From Anaerolineae bacterium (GTDB taxonomy: Bacteria; Chloroflexota; Anaerolineae; J102), in contig JALWZT010000289.1 of NCBI GenBank assembly GCA_027002405.1, positions 1-39,828 on the forward strand: a DNA stretch of 39,828 nucleotides. The letters are read 5' to 3'. Positions 33,852-39,828 of the stretch are shown here, piece by piece (within the stretch, counting starts at the first letter, position 1; every line of letters begins with the position of its first letter). The notes beneath the pieces were generated by a model that did no database searches, was not told the DNA's origin, and was given only the letters and a program-made list of their open reading frames with translations. Position numbers and translations under genes: made by a program.

Positions 33852-35195
33852 TTATTGGAGTGTACGGTTATCGATAACACGACGGAGTTTGCCGCCCTGA
33901 CTGCGAGGGGCCTCGCCAGGTCCCAGAAGCTTAACCCGGGTGTTCAACCCCAAGGTCTCCCAAAGGCGGGCTTTGACTTGTTCCTCCAGTTCCTGGATTT
34001 CCACGACAGCCTCCATAGCATGGCCGGCAAAGAGTTCATCTCCGATTTCGCGGAAGAAGTCTTCGGTCACTTCCACCTGCACTTCCATAACATCCAGATG
34101 GTTTTCGCGAGAAAGCACGATGCAGTAGTGGGGTGCGATGTGCTCGATGTTGAGCAATGCGGATTCCACCTGGGAGGGGAAGACGTTGACACCCCGGACG
34201 ATGAGCATGTCGTCCGCGCGGCCCAGGACGCGACTCATGCGGGCATGGGTGCGGCCACATTTGCATTTTTCGTACGTGATGGAGCACAGGTCCCCGGTGC
34301 GGTAGCGGATCAGAGGCAGGGCTTCTTTGGTCAGGGTGGTGAAGACCAGCTCGCCCACCTGACCTTCGGGCAGGGGGTCACCGGTTTTGGGATCAATGAT
34401 CTCGGGCAGGAAGTGATCCTCCATGATGTGCATGCCATCTTTGGCCTCTACGCATTCGTTGGAAACGCCGGGCCCGATGATCTCGCTAAGGCCGTAGATG
34501 TTCACCGCGTCGACGTGGAGTTTGGCTTCCAGTTCCCGGCGCATTTCTTCGGTCCAGGGTTCCGCACCCAGGATAAAGACCCGAACCCGCAGGTCTTTGG
34601 GGTTCACGCCTTCCTCCAGCAGACGGTCGGCCAGGGTGAGGGCATAGGAAGGGGTGCAGGCCATGACGTCGGGCTGGAAGTCCTGAAGGATCATCATCTG
34701 TCGCGCGGTGTTGCCTCCCGAAACAGGAATGACCGAGACGCCCATGTATTCTGCGCCGTAGTGCATGCCCAAGCCTCCGGTGAAAAGCCCATATCCGTAA
34801 GCATTTTGGAACATATCACCGGGTTTGGCGCCACTGAGGGCCAGGGAACGGGCACAGACTTCGGCCCAGACCTGCAGATCGTTGCGGGTGTATCCCACCA
34901 CTGTGGGTTTGCCTGTGGTGCCGGAGGATGCATGGATGCGGATGAGTTCCTCGCGGGGCACGGCAAAGAGCCCGAAGGGGTAGTTATCCCGCAGATCGGT
35001 CTTTTTGGTAAAGGGAAGTTTGGTCAAATCTTGAATGCCGCGAATGTCGTCGGGCTTGATGCCTGCTTCATCGAATTTTTCTTTATAGAAAGGCACCCGG
35101 TCATAGACGTAGGCCACGACTTTGCGCAGGCGTTCGCTTTGCAGGGCCTCGAGTTCCTCCCGAGGCATGGTTTCGATCTTTTCGTTCCAGAACAT
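33852..35195 (-). CDS. paaK: Phenylacetate-CoA ligase
   Basis: This 447-residue AMP-forming ligase activates phenylacetate with ATP and CoA. The P-loop-like [11 protein letters not shown] (residues 88-98), the PaaK-type ANL-fold middle motif [11 protein letters not shown] and LIRYRTGDL are seen, with the C-terminal domain ending in [18 protein letters not shown] lies nine bases before ATG 35193-35195; the longer ATG-led frame is unsupported. It opens the paaK-thiolase-paaABCD run. A tandem CACTAAGG block lies upstream (about 35275-35310). Confidence 0.95.
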   Translation of the reverse strand: MFWNEKIETMPREELEALQSERLRKVVAYVYDRVPFYKEKFDEAGIKPDDIRGIQDLTKLPFTKKTDLRDNYPFGLFAVPREELIRIHASSGTTGKPTVVGYTRNDLQVWAEVCARSLALSGAKPGDMFQNAYGYGLFTGGLGMHYGAEYMGVSVIPVSGGNTARQMMILQDFQPDVMACTPSYALTLADRLLEEGVNPKDLRVRVFILGAEPWTEEMRRELEAKLHVDAVNIYGLSEIIGPGVSNECVEAKDGMHIMEDHFLPEIIDPKTGDPLPEGQVGELVFTTLTKEALPLIRYRTGDLCSITYEKCKCGRTHARMSRVLGRADDMLIVRGVNVFPSQVESALLNIEHIAPHYCIVLSRENHLDVMEVQVEVTEDFFREIGDELFAGHAMEAVVEIQELEEQVKARLWETLGLNTRVKLLGPGEAPRSQGGKLRRVIDNRTLQ

Positions 35196-35339
35196 AGGCG
35201 GCTCCTGATGGAGAAGGGAGATAGAGGATTTAGGCGTGTCACTATACACGTACCCTCTCATAGCAAGGCAAAAACCACTAAGGCCACTAAGGACACTAAG
35301 GCACAAAGGGAAAAATAAAAAGTTACTTAGGCGTTTGGG

Positions 35340-36083
35340 TCAGCGCTGTTGTTCGGCCAAAAAGTCGAGAACAAGCTTGTTGAACAGGCTTGGTCGGCGA
35401 GCATGAACCCGATGACCGGTGCCTGGAATGATGGCGAGTTGGGCGCTGGGGAGGATGCGATAGAGTTTGATGGTTTGATCCAGGGGGATAATCTCATCTC
35501 GATCGCCATTGATAAGAAGGGTGGGCATGGTGACCGGGGCGAGTTCTGCGGGCTTAAAATCGGGCCGGACGGGGTCTTCTTGTTTCCACCAATGGAGCAG
35601 GCGGATGGGATTCGGATGCAAACGATGGAGTTGGTCCCACCAGGCAGGCATGCTTTCTCGAATGCGGTGGGGATTCCAAAAGTCCAGGTCTCCGGTACGT
35701 ACTCGATCCGCCTCGAAGTTGTTGCTGACCAGGATCAAAGCCCGGACGCGATGCGGATGACGCACGGCCATGAACAGGGCCGTGGACGCGCCCCCGCTGT
35801 GACCACACACAAAGGCGGTTTCGTAGCCCAGATGGCTCAGCAAATTGGCCATGTCGTCGGCCATCTCTCGCAAATCCAGCCTGTCGGCCGGGTTGTTGCT
35901 GCGGCCATGCCCGCGCAAGTCGGGCCCGATGACGCGGTAGGATTGACTGAAGGCCGGGATCTGATGCCGCCAACCGCTGCGAAAGGTGGCCGTGGCGCCA
36001 TGAAGCAACAACAAAGGCGCCGCGTCCTCAGGGCCAATGAGTTCGTAATGAAGGTCTACCGAGCGTAATCTGGCAATGGGCAT
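35340..36083 (-). CDS. Alpha/beta hydrolase
   Basis: This 247-residue serine hydrolase has an oxyanion HGA motif near residue 28, nucleophile Ser96 in GHSGG, an Asp in LLINGDRDE near 197 and the catalytic His in GTGHRVHA near 224. The layout is of the esterase/lactonase group; PcaD-like lactonase, carboxylesterase or CoA-ester clean-up are all possible. It lies between the SARP regulator and paaK, 144 bases before paaK. Its upstream region carries a consensus -10 and TTGACG half-sites, so it may be the first gene of the catabolic transcript. Confidence 0.88.
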   Translation of the reverse strand: MPIARLRSVDLHYELIGPEDAAPLLLLHGATATFRSGWRHQIPAFSQSYRVIGPDLRGHGRSNNPADRLDLREMADDMANLLSHLGYETAFVCGHSGGASTALFMAVRHPHRVRALILVSNNFEADRVRTGDLDFWNPHRIRESMPAWWDQLHRLHPNPIRLLHWWKQEDPVRPDFKPAELAPVTMPTLLINGDRDEIIPLDQTIKLYRILPSAQLAIIPGTGHRVHARRPSLFNKLVLDFLAEQQR

Positions 36084-36119
36084 GATTGGGAGTCATCAGT
36101 GAGGTGGCAAGATTCTGTC

Positions 36120-36177
36120 ATTATAGAGGGGGCACGTCAATAGGCCGTTGACGCGCGTCAACCGCACGATTGACGCG
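36120..36177 (-). promoter_or_regulatory. TATAAT with tandem TTGACG half-sites, SARP-like operator
   Basis: On the minus strand, TATAAT (36120-36125) has no good -35 box. TTGACGT (36134-36140) ends eight bases before it, a second TTGACGC starts 21 bases further upstream (36155-36161), and inverted CGTCAA copies lie at 36148-36153 and 36170-36175. The pair forms a perfect palindrome TTGACGCGCGTCAA (36148-36161). Centred near -41, this resembles activator-controlled promoters. Whether the neighbouring SARP binds it is an inference. Confidence 0.5.
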
Positions 36178-36231
36178 GGGCATCCCAGAAATCTGGCGTC
36201 GTCCCCCCCGTCGGGCCAACGCTGACCAGAC

Positions 36232-36264
36232 CTTGAAGGGTCTCCCAGACCTTCAAGTTTTTTT
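36232..36264 (+). terminator. Intrinsic terminator-like hairpin with T7 tail, plus orientation
   Basis: CTTGAAGGGTCT (36232-36243) and AGACCTTCAAG (36247-36257) pair around a CCC loop with one bulged G, followed by seven T on the plus strand (36258-36264). It points rightward although no plus-strand gene lies upstream. On the minus strand, it is a hairpin without a T-run downstream of the SARP gene. Confidence 0.5.
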
Positions 36265-36344
36265 GCCACCCGCCCTGAACACGGATTACTGATAACTGAT
36301 TACTCTCCTTACAGTGTCTCCTACCCCACGATGGATTATGAGGA

Positions 36345-39300
36345 CTATCTATCCCCCATGTATCCCTGTACGACTTCCAAAGCCCAAAGATTGCCCGTAC
36401 GCTGGGCCCCTTGCTTGAGTGCGATAAGTTGGGCGGCCAGGGTAGCTTCATCCCCTTGATCTCGGGCGATTTCAGCCAAAAAGACATGCGCCATGAACCG
36501 GAAAAGCCAGTAGTCGTGGGTTTGAGCCCAATGGATGGCTTCGTATAACATCCGATAGGCCTGTTCTCGGTCCTTTTTCAAGAAGTATTCGGCCCGGGCC
36601 AGGACGGTCTTTGCCACAAAGACGTACACAGGCAGAGCCTGTTCTTCGCACAGCCTCATGCCCACCCGGGCCCAACGAGAAGCTTCCTGCCATTGGTCCA
36701 GGGCATTGAAGGCCACCGCCATCTGAACTAAAATCACCCCTCGCAAGGAAGGACTGCCGAGCTGGCGCGTGGCCTGGTCCAATGTGCGAGCCAAGCTCTG
36801 CACCTCCTGGGCCTTCCCCAAACGGCCATACGCGGTGATCAGGTAGCCTTGGGCGGTGATGCGGTTCAGACGTTGCTCCGGGCCTTCGCCCGTCAGGGCC
36901 AGGGCTTTTTCCAGGGCCTGAGCGGCATCGGCATAACGGCCTTGAGCAATATGCACCCGTCCCAATAAGCGCCAGGCCGCGGCCTCCCATTCCGTTAACG
37001 CGGTGTCAGGCTCCTTTTGGATTTTGCTCAGACAACGGGTCACCTCGATCCGGGCCCGACTGGCGTCGCCTCGCAACCAATGAATTTGAGCGATTCGCAG
37101 CAGCGCTTGCACCGCGGCCTTTCTGTCCCGACATTGCTCTGCCATCTTCGCGGCCCGCTCAAGCAAGGTCAGTGCCTGATCTGTTTCTCGGCGAAAAGCA
37201 TACGCCAATCCTAGCTGAATGGTTAACGTTACCTGATCCTGGACTTCCGCGGCTTCAGGGGCCTGTTGAATGATGGAAAGAAGTGTATCACCCACCAATT
37301 GGGCTTCCCGATAGGATCGTAAGTTGAGGGCTCGCTGTCCTTGCCAAAGGAGCCCCGGGATGGCTTGTTCCGGGGTGTCGCTGAGGGTGTAATGCTGGGT
37401 GACGCGTTCGATGTTGGGGGATTTTTCTTGCGCCAGGGCCTGGGCGATGCGTCGGTGAATCCGACGCCGACGGGATCGGCTGAGGCTTTGATAAGCGACA
37501 TCCCGGATTTGTTGTTGATTGAAGTCATAGCCCCCCGAGGTTTCTACGACCAAGCCCCGACGCAGCCAGTCATCCAGATAGCTCAATAAGGTGTCGTCAT
37601 CCAGGCCCGAAATCCGGACCAGGAGAGAGATGGTAAATTCCCGGCCAATGGCCGCGGCCATGCACAAAACCCGACGACTTTCTAATGGCAATCGTGCTAA
37701 ACGTAACTGGATAAGGCTTTTGACAGCATCGGGCAAGCGGAGTTGTTCCAGGCTTTCGGCCGTATAAGGACGAGGCAAATCGCTTTCTAAAAGCGCGCGC
37801 AGAATTTCGGTGACGAAGAAGGGATTGCCCTGGGTAAGCTGGTGGAGCTTCAACGCGAAGGGCTCGATGGCCGCGATATCTTTGCGTAGTTCTGGGGGGA
37901 TCAGTCGGGTTACTTCGTTGGGCCATAGCAAAGACAAGGGCAAGGATTGCACATGCCGGTCCCGCTGCAAAGCCCGGAGCCGACGATGAGCCTCCTCATC
38001 CGCTTCGGTAGTGGAGAAAGTCACCACGATCAAAAAGGGCAACCCGCGCATCCGACGACTGATAAAGGGTAGAAATCCCCACGTGGAGCGATCAGCCCAA
38101 TGAAGGTCGTCGATCAGAAGCACCAAGGGGCGCTGGCGGGCCAGGACCAACATAATTTGGGCCAGACCTTCCATGATGTAGTGGGCGGTATCGCTGTCTG
38201 TGGCCGCGGGGTAGGGGGGAAGGTTGGGGACATGGTAATGCAGGTCCGGCAGGAGTTGCGCCAAGGGTGCCAGCCACGCATAGGAGGTGGCAGGAGGGAG
38301 TTGGTCCCAAGGGGTCAGGGATAACGCGGGTTGGATGGCGTCGAGCAGAGGTAGGTAGGGAATGCTTTGTTCAAATTCATGACCACGCCCTTCGAGCACC
38401 AAGGCTCTGTTTTGGATTTCCTGCCGCCATTCGTGCATAAGCCGTGTTTTCCCCACGCCGCTGGCCCCCAAAATAATGAATGTATCTATTGGGCTTTGGC
38501 GCCGTTCCTGCAATGCCAGGCGCAGACGCAGGAGCTCCGAACGCCGCCCCACAAAGGGTGGCACAAAGTCCACGGCCGGGCTGGAGGAAGGCTGCTCGGG
38601 CGATGTCGCAAACGCAGGCTGTAACGACGCGGGTTGTTGGATGCGTTGGCCCAAAGCAAGCATGGTGGAATCGGGTGTGAGGCCCAGTTCCCGCTGCAAC
38701 CATGTTTCGTAACGTTGATACCAGGCCCGGGCTTCCTCCTCGCGCCCGGCTTCGTACAGCCACTGAATCAGTTGTGCCCAATAAGGTTCGTGGTAAGGTT
38801 CGAAGGACACGCCGTGTTGAGCTGTTTCGATGGCGGCCTCGACCTGTTTTTGTTCCCAGAAGGCTCGGGCAAGGGATTCTAAAGCCAGGATGGCTTGACG
38901 ACGAAATTGGGCCCGGGGCCCCAAAAGCCACGGATCATCCAACGACGCCAGCAGATCACCCCGATAGAGACGCCACGCGGCCTGCAGGTGGGGGATTCGG
39001 GCCGCAGCAGAAGAAGCTTGCTCAGCTTTTTGGATATGTTGTTGAAAAGCCCAAATATCGACCCAATATCGAGATGAATCAGGAGGGAGAAAGGTGACCT
39101 GGTCCTCTTCGGTGACCAGCACGCTCTCATCGGGCCAGAGGCGGGAGAACACCTGCCGGCCGCGATAGAGGTATTCTCGCAGATTACGCCGGGCGGAGCT
39201 CGCGGCCTGATGAGGCCACAGGATCTGGGCCAGCTCTGAACGGGAAAGGGGCTGACCCGCGCGCCAGATGAGATAGCCTAACATGCTGGCCAGTTTGGCC

Positions 39301-39389
39301 GATCGGATGACCAAAGGCTCACCATCGGGACCTTGGAGTTTTAAGCGCTCGAATAGGTAAAGGCGTGCCGGTGCAGGAAATGGGGACAC
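36345..39389 (-). CDS. SARP/BTAD-type regulator with AAA ATPase and TPR repeats (AfsR-like)
   Basis: This 1014-residue regulator has an OmpR-like winged helix (about 1-85; SRSELAQILWPHQAASSARRNLREYL), a bacterial transcriptional activation (BTAD) domain (about 90-240), an AAA/STAND ATPase with Walker A GASGVGKT (around 308-315) and Walker B LVLLIDDLHWAD (around 421-432), and a C-terminal series of TPR-like helices (about 690-1014). Large SARPs activate antibiotic or catabolic clusters. The start is a GTG at 39387-39389 without a clear ribosome-binding site, but a strong promoter lies upstream. It is encoded next to the alpha/beta hydrolase and paa genes and may control them. Confidence 0.92.
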   Translation of the reverse strand: MSPFPAPARLYLFERLKLQGPDGEPLVIRSAKLASMLGYLIWRAGQPLSRSELAQILWPHQAASSARRNLREYLYRGRQVFSRLWPDESVLVTEEDQVTFLPPDSSRYWVDIWAFQQHIQKAEQASSAAARIPHLQAAWRLYRGDLLASLDDPWLLGPRAQFRRQAILALESLARAFWEQKQVEAAIETAQHGVSFEPYHEPYWAQLIQWLYEAGREEEARAWYQRYETWLQRELGLTPDSTMLALGQRIQQPASLQPAFATSPEQPSSSPAVDFVPPFVGRRSELLRLRLALQERRQSPIDTFIILGASGVGKTRLMHEWRQEIQNRALVLEGRGHEFEQSIPYLPLLDAIQPALSLTPWDQLPPATSYAWLAPLAQLLPDLHYHVPNLPPYPAATDSDTAHYIMEGLAQIMLVLARQRPLVLLIDDLHWADRSTWGFLPFISRRMRGLPFLIVVTFSTTEADEEAHRRLRALQRDRHVQSLPLSLLWPNEVTRLIPPELRKDIAAIEPFALKLHQLTQGNPFFVTEILRALLESDLPRPYTAESLEQLRLPDAVKSLIQLRLARLPLESRRVLCMAAAIGREFTISLLVRISGLDDDTLLSYLDDWLRRGLVVETSGGYDFNQQQIRDVAYQSLSRSRRRRIHRRIAQALAQEKSPNIERVTQHYTLSDTPEQAIPGLLWQGQRALNLRSYREAQLVGDTLLSIIQQAPEAAEVQDQVTLTIQLGLAYAFRRETDQALTLLERAAKMAEQCRDRKAAVQALLRIAQIHWLRGDASRARIEVTRCLSKIQKEPDTALTEWEAAAWRLLGRVHIAQGRYADAAQALEKALALTGEGPEQRLNRITAQGYLITAYGRLGKAQEVQSLARTLDQATRQLGSPSLRGVILVQMAVAFNALDQWQEASRWARVGMRLCEEQALPVYVFVAKTVLARAEYFLKKDREQAYRMLYEAIHWAQTHDYWLFRFMAHVFLAEIARDQGDEATLAAQLIALKQGAQRTGNLWALEVVQGYMGDR

Positions 39390-39428
39390 GAGAAGATTCT
39401 ACAGGGAGGATGGTCTTTTCGATGGTTT

Positions 39429-39457
39429 ATTTTAGCCTGAAATTCCTCCGTTCACAA
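39429..39457 (-). promoter_or_regulatory. Sigma-70 promoter of the SARP gene
   Basis: On the minus strand, TTGTGA (39452-39457), a 17-base spacer and TAAAAT (39429-39434) stand about 40 bases before the GTG start at 39389. Confidence 0.65.
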
Positions 39458-39482
39458 GGGCGAGAGATAAGCAGCATGTTTA

Positions 39483-39822
39483 TCATGAGCGATGGCTCAC
39501 CGCCTCACGACGAAAATAGGACGCCGGTTTGCAGGTATTGCAAGTGGCAAGTGGAGAGAACGCAGATTGACGCAGATAATCTTTCACCACAAAGGACACG
39601 AAGAGCACAAAGACACCAAGAACAGTCGCCATGAGCAAGAGCTCACCACATAACGATGAAAATAGAACGTCGGTTTGCAGGTTTGCAAGTGGCACGTGGC
39701 AGGTGGTCACGGTGTGCGTCTCAGACATTTGGCGTGGTTTAGCCGAGCGAAGTGGCGTCCACCACGCCCGCCCGGCGATGAAGTCGCCGGGCTATAAAAC
39801 GGCGCCGGATGAATCCGGCTAG
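39483..39822 (+). repeat. 190-bp element: one truncated and one full copy
   Basis: A truncated copy (about 39486-39560, starting ATGAGCGATGGCTCACC) breaks into CACAAAGGACACGAAG-type repeats (39580-39615), then a full copy follows at 39631-39822 with the open 63-codon frame and hairpins GAGC-AAGA-GCTC and CCCGGCGA/TCGCCGGG. This explains the gene-free stretch 39390-39828. No gene is seen in it. Confidence 0.75.
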
Positions 39823-39828
39823 CCCCGC

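Noticed and set aside
35241-35271. Possible promoter before paaK (TATAGT with TTGCCT or TTGCTA)
   Set aside because: Spacers of 19 or 14 bases are poor; not reported as a feature.
33549-35318. Plus-strand open frame of 589 codons opposite paaK
   Set aside because: Antisense to paaK and the thiolase, whose motifs are clear; no start signal or family match.
36158-36487. Minus-strand 109-codon frame past the end of the SARP gene
   Set aside because: It overlaps the SARP coding region and the hairpin; no ribosome-binding site or family motif.
1-39828. CRISPR array
   Set aside because: Repeats are short (6-8 bases), or long and irregularly spaced; no regular repeat-spacer pattern or cas genes.

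Overview
The window looks like a chromosomal segment of a GC-rich member of the Chloroflexota or a close relative. This is inferred from gene style only: a large AfsR/BTAD-type regulator, a roughly 1200-residue GH13 protein, a full liv-type transporter beside phenylacetate genes, and dense short repeats in almost every intergenic gap. No rRNA, tRNA, phage, plasmid, transposase or CRISPR was seen. Except for two genes (5750-7513), every gene I can support lies on the minus strand, so it is best read right to left.

Right part (39389 to 26054): a large SARP/BTAD-AAA regulator, an alpha/beta hydrolase with an unusual operator-like upstream region, then an aerobic phenylacetate route. This comprises phenylacetate-CoA ligase (paaK), a thiolase, the epoxidase genes paaA, paaB (double length), paaC and paaD, a 3-hydroxyacyl-CoA dehydrogenase-like protein without the usual active-site His, an EthD-like protein, and paaG, paaH and paaI. 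The ring-1,2-epoxide chemistry can be assembled from these, but the reductase paaE and the ring-cleaving paaZ are not in the window.

Middle (25594 to 18478): a branched-chain-amino-acid-type ABC importer (livK, livH, livM, livG, livF) followed by a paaF-like hydratase. It runs on from paaI without a large gap, so it probably imports an aromatic acid. Its binding protein is a fusion of two near-identical LivK domains on one lipoprotein anchor.

Left-middle (18226 to 9485): an MBL-fold protein, a conserved protein of unknown function, fumarylacetoacetase, a LysE exporter, a homogentisate dioxygenase-like cupin, an FAD aromatic hydroxylase, a DUF2783 protein and a crotonase. This is a homogentisate module. 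Neither 4-hydroxyphenylpyruvate dioxygenase nor maleylacetoacetate isomerase is seen, which suggests that homogentisate comes from a hydroxylated phenylacetate and leaves an isomerase gap that the unknown gene might fill.

Left end (9024 to 1): yraN-miaA from a strong, apparently leaderless promoter; a convergent plus-strand pair (a degenerate polyprenyl-synthase-like protein and a P1-family peptidase); a GH13 protein; and a small cluster of a membrane protein, a Gly-rich protein and a gene cut by the window edge.

The intergenic DNA is mosaic. At least five repeat families recur: ATCAGT-type short tandem repeats, GGATTA-type hexamers, a composite element of about 200 bp, a 190-bp element with an open 63-codon frame, and a chain of six hairpins. 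One hairpin-chain pair carries compensatory changes that preserve base pairing.
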